The notes: generated by a model not told the origin, from the sequence alone. A DNA stretch of 34,794 nt from Mesotoga sp. UBA6090 (GCF_002435945.1 NZ_DIXC01000084.1:1-34794); one strand, 5' to 3'. Numbered from the stretch's first letter, positions 8,248 through 16,397 are shown. Numbers and translations are program-made.

Positions 8248-11085
8248 TCAAAGAGATTCGCCTTCATCCCTGCCGTTCAGTCTTATTACCTTCTGCGCCA
8301 TTTCAGAGAAGACGTCATCGTGAGTAACTATTATTGACTGATCGAGCTCACCGAAGAGCTCTCTGAGAGAATGGGCAAGCAATTCTTTTCTCTCCTTGTC
8401 GAGATTCGATGTCGGCTCGTCGAAGACGGCAAACCTCGCTCCGCTCAGAACCCCCGTCATTGCAGCTCTCAAACAAAGAGAGACCAATACCTGCTCCCCA
8501 CCAGAGAGATTCGCGAAACTTCTGACGCTACCGTCGCCGTATTCGGATGCTTTGACAGAGACTTCGTAATCTTCGTTCCATCTTATTGACTCTTCGGTGC
8601 CGGATATTCGCTGATAGTCCAGGGTCGCCTTTCGTTCTATCGCATCCCGAAATCCGGCGGTTATTCTCTCCCCGGTGAGATTGAGATTGTCTCTGATCAT
8701 CTCTCCGAGTTTGATTTTCCTGGAAGTCTTTTCGCCGGCTCTCTTCTTGAGCTTCTTCTTTTCTTCCATCTCTGCGAAGTTCTTCAGCTCTGCCCGTAGA
8801 GAAACTATATCCCTGCCGGTGGATATTGTTTCGTCTCGTTTGAGAGCATAACCTTCTTCGGCCTTTGTCTCGTCTGCCTTCAGCTCTTCGAGACGGCCAT
8901 AATCGAAGCTCTTCTCAAGAGCAAGAATCTCCTCTCTGAGGCCCGTCACTCCGGCCGCCTTCTTTCTGCATCTTTCGAGCGAGGCGCGGCAGAGACTTGA
9001 GTACTCCTCGAGATAGCCAGCAAGATTCACATACTTGTTGAATCTTTCATAATCGCTTTTATTAAGAACCATCGCTCTGCGAATCTCTTCGATATCCGCT
9101 CTCAATCCGGGAAGCTTTCCAAGTTCCTCCGCAAATTCCTTAACAATGCTTTTCTGAGCATCGGTTTCGCTCGACCGGGAAGTGATTGCTTCCTCCGTCT
9201 TTTTCTTCAGTTCGTTGAGAGATTTGATCTTGCTCTTGATTTCTTCCAGACGCGAATCCCTTTCTTCAATCTGATTCTTGAGCGTGGAAATGTGTTTCTT
9301 TTGAAGCTCGAGCTCGGTGGAGGCATTTCTAATATCTTCCTCTACGCTCTCGCTCATCTCGTCTATCTCTCCTGACTCTCCGGAAATCGCCGAAAGCTGA
9401 AGAAGGAAGCTCTTTACTCTCTCCGTAAGGTCAAGCTTCTCTTTTTCTAGATTAGACTTTTCCTTCAGTTTCTTATCGGTCTCTTCTATTGTGTTGAGGA
9501 TAAGAGCCCTCTCCTCCGCCAGTTTGCCAAGCCTCGCCGGGCTTTCCTTAACCTCTGCAATCTTTTTCGATAGCTCTCTTTCACCCGAAGAAAGCCGGTT
9601 TATAAGGCCTTCGATGTATCCTTCATAATCTCTTCTATTTTCGATGTTCTTGCATTTCTCATCCAGGAGCGGACAGATACCAACGGCGAGTGAGCCTCTG
9701 TATTCTTCAAGCGCCTTTCTCCGGGAAGCCTTGCTGACACTGGCCTCGTTCAGCTGTTCCAAGAGAAGGACCTCCTGCTTCGCTCTTTCTATACTTTCGT
9801 CGATTTTCGCCAGCCTTTCATTAAGTCCCTCAGAACCCTCCGTTTCTCCAAGGCTCTTTAAGAGATCTTCAAGAGCAGCCAGCCGCCGCTCGGGCTTCCT
9901 GTATTCTTCGAGGATCACCCTAAACGCCTCTTTCCTCGAAAGACACAGGTTGTAGGCTTCTCGCTTCTTGCCTCCCTCGCGTTCCGCCTCTTCCATCTTC
10001 CTTCTTAGCTCTTCTCGTTCCTTTTTCAGTTCTTCGAATTGCTTCTCGCTCTCTTCCAGTCTTTCCTCCGAATTCGAGAGCGCTCCGCTAAAGCGGGCAA
10101 CTTCTGTCTGTAGTTCAGCGATTCTCTTCTCAATAGCTGCCGAACGCTCGCCAAGGCCTTCCAGCCTCCTTTTTTCGGCGCTTAGGGCATTTTCTTTCTC
10201 CAGCAGTCTCTCATAGAGATCGTGGCCTTCCCTGCTTTTGTCAACGATTTCTTTGGCCTCGACCGCCCTTTCTCTTTGCCTAAGGTTGCCTTTCAGCGAG
10301 CCAGCTTCGTCCCTCAATGACTTCAGTTGCTGCTCAAACTGTCCTCTCTTCGAAGAGAGCTCTCTTCCAATTTCCTCGAGGCGCAGTCTCTCTGCTTTGA
10401 CTTTTTTGAGGGCATCTTCCAGAGACTTAAGTTCCTCTTTTGCCCTCGAAAGATCCTCCGAGAGAGTCTTCACCCTCTCTTCAACTTCTGCCTTTCTCTC
10501 CATTTGCTGCTCCATGAAGGCTATCTCTCTCTCGATAGCTTCGTTCTCATTCCTCAGGTCGGTGAGATAACTGCGCATGAAATCCGTTGAAATCTTCCTG
10601 TAAAGGTCGACCTGGAAGACCCTGTTGAAATAGTCCCTTCTCGCAGCAGGACTGCCGAGGAATTGATCGGCGATCCTGTTCTGAAAAGCTACTATCACGT
10701 TCTCGAATGTCTTCGAGATGTCTCCCTGAAGACCGCAGATGATTCTGATCTTCTCTATCACGTTTTCCTTCCCGCGGGCAATGAGAAGGTCCCCCTGATG
10801 CAGCTCGTGACTTGAACCGGTTCCGAAGACTTTCTCGACCCTGTACTCCAGACCGTCGTCGGCCAGAAAAGTCACGGTTATTCTCGACCTTCTCTCGTTC
10901 CACTTGATTGCGTCTTCCTGTTTGTCGCGCAGTCCTCCTCCGAAGAGGGCCAGTCCGATAGCTTCGATGATCGATGATTTCCCCGAGCCGTTTCTTCCCA
11001 GGATGAGGTTTATTCCCTTCTCGAAGGTTTCGGAATATCTGGAGTGACTGCGGAAGTTCTCGAGATCTATCGAAGTAATCCTCAA
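8248..11085 (-). CDS. sbcC: SbcC / Rad50-like DNA repair ATPase
   Basis: SMC-like ATPase that pairs with SbcD (Mre11) to process DNA ends and hairpins. The N-terminal lobe has Walker A GRNGSGKSS (about residues 30-38) and a Q-loop in VIVAFQN. Two long coiled-coil arms (about 160-450 and 500-790, rich in Glu/Lys/Leu heptads) surround the hook. The C-terminal lobe has signature LSGGEQ, Walker B FAVFDEPTSNLD and an H-loop in IIVTHDD. The hook is unusual: Cys471 and Cys478 in CPLLDEKC, six residues between the cysteines, where the classical Rad50 zinc hook is CxxC. The TTG start at 11085 overlaps the sbcD stop (TTGA), implying translational coupling. At 945 residues it is a typical length. Confidence 0.95.
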   Translation of the reverse strand: MRITSIDLENFRSHSRYSETFEKGINLILGRNGSGKSSIIEAIGLALFGGGLRDKQEDAIKWNERRSRITVTFLADDGLEYRVEKVFGTGSSHELHQGDLLIARGKENVIEKIRIICGLQGDISKTFENVIVAFQNRIADQFLGSPAARRDYFNRVFQVDLYRKISTDFMRSYLTDLRNENEAIEREIAFMEQQMERKAEVEERVKTLSEDLSRAKEELKSLEDALKKVKAERLRLEEIGRELSSKRGQFEQQLKSLRDEAGSLKGNLRQRERAVEAKEIVDKSREGHDLYERLLEKENALSAEKRRLEGLGERSAAIEKRIAELQTEVARFSGALSNSEERLEESEKQFEELKKEREELRRKMEEAEREGGKKREAYNLCLSRKEAFRVILEEYRKPERRLAALEDLLKSLGETEGSEGLNERLAKIDESIERAKQEVLLLEQLNEASVSKASRRKALEEYRGSLAVGICPLLDEKCKNIENRRDYEGYIEGLINRLSSGERELSKKIAEVKESPARLGKLAEERALILNTIEETDKKLKEKSNLEKEKLDLTERVKSFLLQLSAISGESGEIDEMSESVEEDIRNASTELELQKKHISTLKNQIEERDSRLEEIKSKIKSLNELKKKTEEAITSRSSETDAQKSIVKEFAEELGKLPGLRADIEEIRRAMVLNKSDYERFNKYVNLAGYLEEYSSLCRASLERCRKKAAGVTGLREEILALEKSFDYGRLEELKADETKAEEGYALKRDETISTGRDIVSLRAELKNFAEMEEKKKLKKRAGEKTSRKIKLGEMIRDNLNLTGERITAGFRDAIERKATLDYQRISGTEESIRWNEDYEVSVKASEYGDGSVRSFANLSGGEQVLVSLCLRAAMTGVLSGARFAVFDEPTSNLDKERKELLAHSLRELFGELDQSIIVTHDDVFSEMAQKVIRLNGRDEGESL

Positions 11086-12248
11086 GAGCCACCACCAACT
11101 ATGGCTTCAAGAAGGGCATCTACAGATTCTTTGAACAGGTCATACCTTCCGTCTTCCTGAGACTGCTTCATCTTTTCTATTGCGCCCACAAGGTCCTCGC
11201 CTTTTGCTCCGAGTTCCTTCCACTCCCTGGAGCCGAGTATGACTTCTCGTTCGATATCCCTCGCGCTCATCAGCCTGTAGTCGTCGAGGGTGATTTCTCT
11301 ATCCGTTCTCCGGACTCTAACAAAGGCCTTAAGGGCTCCGGAAGACTCTATCTCTCTCTCCAAACGCACGGGATCTACGTAGAACTCTCCGCTTCCTGTT
11401 ACCGTTACCAGTACTATGGCTCCTCCATGAATCTCATGTTCATCGACAAACTCGTCAAGGTCGTCGCCTTCGCCGGGAAAAACGGAGAATTCCTGTCTTT
11501 CCCTCCTGCGAGAGTCGTGAAAATCGGCTCTTCCGGTCTCGGTATCGAATACGTAAAACCCCTTTCTATCTCTCTCCCAGACGTCCCAGTATTCGAGCGA
11601 TCCGGGCACGAAGAAGAACGGCTCTTCTACAGGAAAAGCGAGTTGAGAATGCAGATGCCCGCCCCCGGCATAGATCACCTTCGACCTAAGAATCTTCAAC
11701 GCTTCGGGTGACACAAGACCGGGAATGAAGTTGTCGTTCCCGGGCGCGGTGTGGATAAGTATTATATTGTCTTTACCTTCAAGAAGAGAAGAAGCCCTGA
11801 GGATCATCTCCTCGGCCATGAAGCCGGGATAGCCAAGTCCGAACACCTTGAATCCTTCGATACTGACGTACGGAAAGACAATGTCCTTTTCTCCCTGAAC
11901 CGGGCAGAGCAACTCCAGATACTCTGTCTCATGGAGAAATCTCAGCCAGGACTCGTTTGCGCTGAAACTCTTGTCGTGGTTCCCCTCTATTGCCAATGTC
12001 CTGATCCCGTTTTCTTTCAATCTGGAGAGAATACTCTGTGTTCTGGCAAGTGTATCGGGATTTATGTCTCTCTTGTCAAAGAGATCACCAGTTATGAAGA
12101 AGGCCTCCGGCTTGTTCTGTACTGCCCACTCAACTACATAGTCAAAGGCTGAAAAATAGTCTTCATACCTTGCAGACGAATACGGGCTGTTCGGGGAGCC
12201 GATAGGTCTTCTCCCCAGGTGAATATCGGAGCAGTGAAGGAATCTCAA
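11082..12248 (-). CDS. sbcD: SbcD / Mre11-like nuclease
   Basis: Mn-dependent calcineurin-like phosphoesterase, the nuclease subunit of SbcCD. The five phosphoesterase motifs are visible: SDIHLG (Asp8, His10), GDLFD, GNHD, IHTAPG and GGHLHS. A capping and C-terminal region follows, ending in a helical segment that binds the base of the SbcC coiled coil. The frame is open from 12299, but that extension lies inside the upstream gene. The TTG at 12248, just before RFLHCSDIHLG and ten bases after the upstream stop, gives the expected N-terminus (388 residues). Its ribosome site (GTGAG) is only moderate, so the exact start is less certain than the function. Confidence 0.94.
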   Translation of the reverse strand: MRFLHCSDIHLGRRPIGSPNSPYSSARYEDYFSAFDYVVEWAVQNKPEAFFITGDLFDKRDINPDTLARTQSILSRLKENGIRTLAIEGNHDKSFSANESWLRFLHETEYLELLCPVQGEKDIVFPYVSIEGFKVFGLGYPGFMAEEMILRASSLLEGKDNIILIHTAPGNDNFIPGLVSPEALKILRSKVIYAGGGHLHSQLAFPVEEPFFFVPGSLEYWDVWERDRKGFYVFDTETGRADFHDSRRRERQEFSVFPGEGDDLDEFVDEHEIHGGAIVLVTVTGSGEFYVDPVRLEREIESSGALKAFVRVRRTDREITLDDYRLMSARDIEREVILGSREWKELGAKGEDLVGAIEKMKQSQEDGRYDLFKESVDALLEAIVGGGS

Positions 12249-12258
12249 TTCGATAGAC

Positions 12259-12684
12259 TCACTTTCTGAATTCCAGAGGCGTTGCGGCGCCGGAAGCATC
12301 TCTGATGAGTTTCAGGTCGCCGGTCCTGACGGCAAAGAGCTCCGTCGTATTGCACACTGTTCCTCCGAACAGGTGGCCTCCAACTGCGCTTCTTGAAGGT
12401 CCTGAAAGCGCTACATGAAGATGTGGAAATGGAGAGCTGCCTTTGAGCGATACGTTTCCCGAAACATGAAGAAGTTCATGTGGCGCTGAGATATACTCCG
12501 TCTCATATTGCTTTGTAGCCATGTTGAACCAGCCGATCTTGAAGTCTCTCAACATACCGATTCCACTAATAACCACGAGCGAATCAAGCCCATTTTCCGA
12601 AAGGGCTTGAACAAATGCATCAATAAAATCCTCTCCATCCTCGAAGCGAAAGAATAGTAGTCTCTCACCTTTCCCGAAAATCAT
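12259..12684 (-). CDS. DUF296 / PPC-domain protein
   Basis: Cytosolic protein of 141 residues consisting of one PPC (plant and prokaryote conserved, DUF296) domain. Diagnostic features are the N-terminal LLFFRFEDGEDFIDAFVQ, the VISGIGML strand, and the block HLHVALSGPSRSAVGGHL, whose clustered His residues may bind a metal. Bacterial members form trimers and their role is poorly known; plant relatives carry AT-hooks, which are absent here. The ATG at 12684 follows GGTGGTGATGAG. It is the first gene of the operon with sbcD, sbcC and the deaminase, which hints at a link to DNA metabolism but does not prove it. Confidence 0.85.
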   Translation of the reverse strand: MIFGKGERLLFFRFEDGEDFIDAFVQALSENGLDSLVVISGIGMLRDFKIGWFNMATKQYETEYISAPHELLHVSGNVSLKGSSPFPHLHVALSGPSRSAVGGHLFGGTVCNTTELFAVRTGDLKLIRDASGAATPLEFRK

Positions 12685-12816
12685 CTCATCACCACCTGTA
12701 TTACAATTCTACTACATCAGCCTCACCCCATACATTTGCCAACAGATACAGTCGAAGACATCCAGCAAGGGCTTTGATGTGAGATCTTCTTCACACTGGC
12801 CTGATGATAGAATTGA

Positions 12817-13413
12817 TTGCATCTACTTTCTCCCGGAAGTTTCGTTTTGTTTGGTCAACTGATTTTCTTCATCGTTCTCATTTTCTGGGTCGGATTCGAC
12901 ATTCATCTTTTCTTCTTTCATAACAGAAGAATCAGCGTGCGCCTTCAGGAGAAGAGATCCAAGTACATAATGCTTGCCTTCGTTCTATCGGGCATGTTTG
13001 GAGCGGTGGCTGTCGATGGAAATTCTAACGAAGCATTTATGGTTCCCTTTCTTCCGCATAGATATGTCGGTGTCGCACTGATGGTATTCGCCGTCATTGT
13101 CCGTTTCCTGGTAGTCCGCCAGCTCGGTCCTTCGTTCGCGATCGATGTAGGAGCGCTTCCCGGTGAAGAGCTCAGGACCGACGGACTGTTCAAAGTAATC
13201 CGTCATCCTGCTTATGCCGCCGAGATAACAGGGTTTCTTGGTCTTGCTCTCGTCTTCGATTACCCGTTGAGTTCGATCCTTGCTTTCATACTCCCGACGA
13301 CGGGCATCCTGTACAGAATTGCAGTGGAGGAAAAAGATCTCAAACAGGTCTTTGGAGATGCTTATAAAGAATACTGCAAGAAGACGTGGCGGCTAATTCC
13401 CTACGTGTTTTAA
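12817..13413 (+). CDS. Isoprenylcysteine carboxyl methyltransferase-family membrane protein
   Basis: Integral membrane protein of about 198 residues with four to five hydrophobic segments. The C-terminal half has the ICMT/PEMT signature: LRTDGLFKVIRHPAYAAE, a glycine-containing membrane helix, then EEKDLKQVFGDAYKEYCKKTWRLIPYVF. These residues form the S-adenosylmethionine-binding and catalytic part in the family. Bacteria lack prenylated CaaX proteins, so the substrate is probably a lipid or small molecule and is unknown. The frame opens at a TTG at 12817 without a strong ribosome site; another TTG about 10 codons downstream is possible. It lies 20 bases before the YjbQ-like gene and is probably co-transcribed with it. 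Confidence 0.82.
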   Translation: MHLLSPGSFVLFGQLIFFIVLIFWVGFDIHLFFFHNRRISVRLQEKRSKYIMLAFVLSGMFGAVAVDGNSNEAFMVPFLPHRYVGVALMVFAVIVRFLVVRQLGPSFAIDVGALPGEELRTDGLFKVIRHPAYAAEITGFLGLALVFDYPLSSILAFILPTTGILYRIAVEEKDLKQVFGDAYKEYCKKTWRLIPYVF

Positions 13414-13433
13414 TCGAGAAGGAGGTGAAGGAC

Positions 13434-13850
13434 TTGAAATCATACAGGAGAGAACTCTTTTTCAACACCGCAACCAGGCGAGAGATAATCAACATCACTC
13501 CAGATGTTGAAAGAGCGCTCGGAGAAAGCGGGATCCAAGAAGGACTTCTACTCGTGAACGCCATGCACATAACTGCAAGTGTTTTCATCAACGACAACGA
13601 ATCCGGGCTTCATAATGACTTCGAAAAGTGGCTGGAAAGGCTTGCGCCCGAGAAACCTTACTCGCAGTATGAACACAACGGATTCGAGGACAATGCCGAT
13701 GCTCACCTCAAGAGAACGATTATGGGAAGAGAGGTTGTTGTTGCCATAACAAATGGGAGGCTCGACTTCGGACCATGGGAGCAGATCTTCTACTATGAAC
13801 TGGACGGTATGAGAAGAAAGCGAGTTCTGATAAAAATAATCGGCGATTAA
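13434..13850 (+). CDS. YjbQ / UPF0047 family protein
   Basis: Compact cytosolic protein of 138 residues. Family landmarks are HITASVFINDNE (the usual H-T-T-A-x-x-x-N-E segment), DNADAHLKRTIMG, NGRLDFGPWEQIFYYELDG and a final RRKRVLIKIIG. Conserved His residues in the first two blocks would form the putative active site. Members such as YjbQ have weak thiamine-phosphate synthase activity, but the physiological role is unsettled. The start is the TTG at 13434: AAGGAGGTG lies just upstream, whereas the longer frame from 13386 would begin inside the previous gene. Probably in an operon with the ICMT-like gene. Confidence 0.88.
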   Translation: MKSYRRELFFNTATRREIINITPDVERALGESGIQEGLLLVNAMHITASVFINDNESGLHNDFEKWLERLAPEKPYSQYEHNGFEDNADAHLKRTIMGREVVVAITNGRLDFGPWEQIFYYELDGMRRKRVLIKIIGD

Positions 13851-13936
13851 GATTCGAATTGTAACGCTTTTCAGAGGCTTTGTCAGAAATACCGGTCTAA
13901 TGAGCTCCAGACAACCGGGGAGTCTCTTGATAGCCT

Positions 13937-13965
13937 TTGCAACCGTCTTTCTAAGATGTTATGGT
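13937..13965 (+). promoter_or_regulatory. Candidate promoter of the DUF6573-like gene
   Basis: TTGCAA (13937-13942) and TATGGT (13960-13965) are 17 bases apart. The pair lies about 32 bases before the ATG at 13997. Both hexamers are moderate matches to the sigma-70 consensus. Confidence 0.4.
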
Positions 13966-13996
13966 AATAGTAACACTTACTATGGAGGTGCTATCA

Positions 13997-14371
13997 ATGA
14001 GCATCGGAGAAACATCTCTCGGCTCCCCGAAGATTCAGGTAATAGACGGGGGCATGATTGATGTTACGCCTTTTGCGAAGAGGGTTGGAATTAAGCTGCC
14101 GGTAATTATTACGGAGAACTTATGGAACGAAACGGTCAAGACAGACGAGAATTCCAGGATGTATGGACAAAAGGAAGAGAAGCGGCTAGATAGGCTTCTT
14201 TCTGCTTTGAGTATGGAACTCCTTAAGGGAAAAGCTAAGGATCTCTCCTTCACTTTCCTTATCTGCAAAGATCCGAAGACAACCAGTTGCAGGCTTGTTA
14301 AAGCCTGCTACAAGGAAAGAGATGATGGCAAGCTGTTCATAAAGATTTCCGGTTACAACGAATCTAACTGA
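13997..14371 (+). CDS. DUF6573-like small protein
   Basis: Cytosolic protein of 124 residues with no signal peptide or membrane segment. IDGGMIDVTPFAKRVGIKLPVIITENLW resembles the start of DUF6573 proteins (D-G-x-x-V/I-D-V-T ... A-G-x-x-x-P-V-x-x-T ... W), followed by a helical LLSALSMELL region and a beta-rich end. That family is common on plasmids and phages and has no known function. The frame is open from 13961, but GGAGGTG six bases before the ATG at 13997 decides the start. It stands alone between its own candidate promoter and the met operon promoter. The family call is from memory of the motif pattern, so moderate. Confidence 0.62.
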   Translation: MSIGETSLGSPKIQVIDGGMIDVTPFAKRVGIKLPVIITENLWNETVKTDENSRMYGQKEEKRLDRLLSALSMELLKGKAKDLSFTFLICKDPKTTSCRLVKACYKERDDGKLFIKISGYNESN

Positions 14372-14409
14372 CTCTGGAACTGTTATGAGCTTTTATTTAC
14401 AATATCGAC

Positions 14410-14439
14410 TTGTTTTGGAAAGAGTCGTTGAGCTATAAT
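14410..14439 (+). promoter_or_regulatory. Promoter of the met transporter operon
   Basis: A perfect -10 TATAAT (14434-14439) is preceded 18 bases upstream by TTGTTT (14410-14415). Transcription would begin near 14446, giving a leader of about 170 bases before metQ that contains the Met-rich small frame and the terminator. Confidence 0.65.
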
Positions 14440-14465
14440 GAGCTAAACGAACGCGAGGTTTTCTT

Positions 14466-14546
14466 ATGACTGAAGAGACTTTTAAAGAGAAAAACAGAAT
14501 AGCTATGATGATGTACGGCAACGCCCTTGTTTCTTCGGGTGCTTAG
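14466..14546 (+). CDS. Met-rich leader peptide of the metQNI operon
   Basis: A 26-codon open frame: ATG at 14466, TAG at 14544-14546, with GAGG seven bases before the start. The peptide reads MTEETFKEKNRIA, then three consecutive Met codons (ATGATGATG at 14505-14513), then YGNALVSSGA. It lies between a good promoter and an intrinsic terminator, upstream of a methionine uptake operon. This is the layout of amino-acid attenuators such as trp, his and leu leaders, with Met as the sensed residue. It has no other plausible function as a protein. That it is translated, and that ribosome stalling controls metQNI, is inference from the arrangement. Confidence 0.65.
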   Translation: MTEETFKEKNRIAMMMYGNALVSSGA

Positions 14547-14598
14547 CTGTACCTGAGAAAATAGAAGCAGGGCGTCTCAAAGGAGACGCCCTTTTTTT
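14521..14598 (+). promoter_or_regulatory. Candidate attenuator: alternative antiterminator and terminator hairpins
   Basis: The terminator stem AGGGCGTCTC (14569-14578), loop AAAG, GAGACGCCCT (14583-14592) has ten perfect pairs and is followed by a T run through 14598. The word ACGCCCT (14521-14527), inside the leader peptide just after the Met codons, is exactly complementary to AGGGCGT (14569-14575), the left arm of the terminator, so the two structures exclude each other. A small hairpin, TCGGGT (14535-14540) with ACCTGA (14551-14556), fits between them. A ribosome stalled on the first Met codon would leave ACGCCCT free and favour read-through. No S-box, T-box or other known riboswitch core was seen. 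Confidence 0.6.
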
Positions 14599-14616
14599 AT
14601 ATCAGGAGGGATTTGT

Positions 14617-15396
14617 ATGAAGAAGTTTCTTGTGTTGATCGTTCTACTGGGAGTCGTATTTGCGTTTGGTACCACGAAGATCAGAATTGGAGCCACTCCA
14701 GTCCCCCACGCCGAGATTCTGGAGGTAATCAAGGCCGACCTAGCCGAGCTGGGCTACGAACTGGAAATCGTTGTATTCAACGACTATGTTCTTCCGAACA
14801 TCGCCCTTTCCACAGGGGAACTGGATGCGAATTATTTCCAGCACGTTCCTTATCTAGAGTCCTTCACTTCTCAAAGAGGAATAAAAGGGTTGGTTTCGGC
14901 AAAGGCAATACACGTTGAACCGATGGGTTTTTTCCTTAAGAAACCTATTGAGGAGCTTTCCCCGGGTGAGAAGATAGCCGTTCCGAACGATCCGACGAAC
15001 GAGGGCAGGGCGCTCATTCTGCTTCACAACAACGGGCTTATTCAGCTCAAGGACCCTTCGAAGCTGGAATCCACAGTTCTAGACATCAAAGAGAACCCCA
15101 GACAGTTAACCTTTGTGGAAATCGAGGCCGGATTCATTCCAAGGGTATACACAGACGACAAGACCGTTGCCGGAGCCGTCATAAACACCAATTACGCGCT
15201 TACCATCAACCTTAATGCAGTCAAGGATGCGGAGTTCATAGAAGGTGCGGAATCTCCGTACGCAAACATAATCACAATTAGAGAGGTTGACAAAGACGAA
15301 GCATGGCTCGAAGCTCTCATCCGTGTGTTGACGTCGGAGAAGGTAAGAGACTTCATAAATGAAAAGTACGATGGTGCGGTAGTGCCCGTTTTCTGA
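14617..15396 (+). CDS. metQ: MetQ-like methionine-binding protein
   Basis: Extracytoplasmic substrate-binding protein of the NlpA/MetQ family, 259 residues, start ATG behind AGGAGG. The mature part begins TKIRIGATPVPHAEIL, and the family core VVFNDYVLPNIALSTGELDANYFQHVPYLE is present, as is IAVPNDPTNEGRALILL. The N-terminus is a classical signal peptide (KK, then a hydrophobic core FLVLIVLLGVVFAFG) but has no lipobox Cys. MetQ is normally a lipoprotein, so this one should be a soluble periplasmic protein or stay attached by its uncleaved signal. First structural gene of metQNI. Substrate methionine is inferred from family and the Met-codon leader. Confidence 0.92.
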   Translation: MKKFLVLIVLLGVVFAFGTTKIRIGATPVPHAEILEVIKADLAELGYELEIVVFNDYVLPNIALSTGELDANYFQHVPYLESFTSQRGIKGLVSAKAIHVEPMGFFLKKPIEELSPGEKIAVPNDPTNEGRALILLHNNGLIQLKDPSKLESTVLDIKENPRQLTFVEIEAGFIPRVYTDDKTVAGAVINTNYALTINLNAVKDAEFIEGAESPYANIITIREVDKDEAWLEALIRVLTSEKVRDFINEKYDGAVVPVF

Positions 15397-15407
15397 GGTT
15401 TGATGCT

Positions 15408-16397
15408 TTGATACTGAGCGTTGACAGACTTAACCTTTCTTTCGAAGACAAATCGGGAAGGAGAAAGATCCTCGATGATGTCAGCTTCTCCATCGAAGAG
15501 GGCGAGATCGTCGGAATCGTAGGGTTGTCGGGAGCAGGGAAAACCTCTCTACTCCGTACCCTTAACCTTCTCCAGCCGGTGGATAGCGGATCGATCATGT
15601 TCGACGGCCAAAACATAGTCGGGCTTAACGAAAGCAAAGTGAGGAGCATTAGAAAGAAGATAGGAGTGGTTTTCCAGAGCTACAACCTGTTTCGTTACAG
15701 AACCGTCTACCAGAACATCGCTTTCCCTCTGAGGATTCAGGGAATCAGCAGGGGCGAGATCAGGGAAAGAGTTATGAGTATCGTTTCGGAGCTCGGTCTG
15801 GAACACAGGTTGAGCGCTTACCCTTCGCAGCTCTCCGGAGGCGAACAGCAGAGAGCTGCGATCGCCCGCGCTCTGGTAATGGATCCAAAGCTGATTCTTC
15901 TCGACGAACCCACTTCCGCTCTCGACCCGAGGACTACAGGCAGACTTCTCGATCTCGTAGTGAATCTCAACGAAAGACGGCGAGTCACCTTCGCGGTAGT
16001 CACCCACGATATGGATGTCATTAAGAGAACCTGTGACAGAGTCGCATATTTGCAGAATGGGAAGCTGCACTTCTTCGGACCTACGCACGAATTCTTCGTC
16101 AAGATCGAGAACAATGAAGTGAGTGACTTTGGACGCCCTCTTGAGCTGGAAAGAAGCGTTCTTTCAGGGCATAAGCGGCTCTTGAGAGTACTCTTCTGGG
16201 GGGAACGTACCCACGAGCCCGTTTTATGGGAGATAGCAAGGGAGTTCGATATAATGATCAACATTCTGTACGGGAAGATCGAAGAGCTGAAGAACGGGCC
16301 TTTCGGAACAATGATCATCGCAATTGATGGGCATAAACAGGATCTGTTCATAGAGAAACTTAGAGACTCCGTCTTCTTCCTCGAGGAGGTCCGCTGA
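15408..16397 (+). CDS. metN: MetN, methionine ABC transporter ATPase
   Basis: Cytosolic ATPase of the methionine importer, 329 residues. Visible motifs are Walker A GLSGAGKTS, Q-loop VVFQSYNLF, signature LSGGEQQR, Walker B LILLDEPTSALD and H-loop VVTHD. The C-terminal 80 residues (RVLFWGERTHEPVLWEIA ... ILYGKIEELKNGPFGTMIIAIDG) form a NIL domain, which in MetN binds cytosolic methionine and trans-inhibits transport. It starts at a TTG with GAGG upstream, eleven bases after metQ. The stop overlaps the metI start as TGATG. Confidence 0.95.
   Translation: MILSVDRLNLSFEDKSGRRKILDDVSFSIEEGEIVGIVGLSGAGKTSLLRTLNLLQPVDSGSIMFDGQNIVGLNESKVRSIRKKIGVVFQSYNLFRYRTVYQNIAFPLRIQGISRGEIRERVMSIVSELGLEHRLSAYPSQLSGGEQQRAAIARALVMDPKLILLDEPTSALDPRTTGRLLDLVVNLNERRRVTFAVVTHDMDVIKRTCDRVAYLQNGKLHFFGPTHEFFVKIENNEVSDFGRPLELERSVLSGHKRLLRVLFWGERTHEPVLWEIAREFDIMINILYGKIEELKNGPFGTMIIAIDGHKQDLFIEKLRDSVFFLEEVR

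Noticed and set aside
14372..14616. S-box (SAM) or T-box riboswitch before metQ
   Set aside because: None of the conserved S-box core segments nor the T-box anticodon-like and AGGGUGGNACCGCG elements is present; only the small frame and terminator are seen.
15549..16088. Long minus-strand frames opposite metN and other genes (e.g. 20786-21403, 18771-19361)
   Set aside because: They mirror well-supported genes and have no domain or ribosome site; typical antisense shadows.
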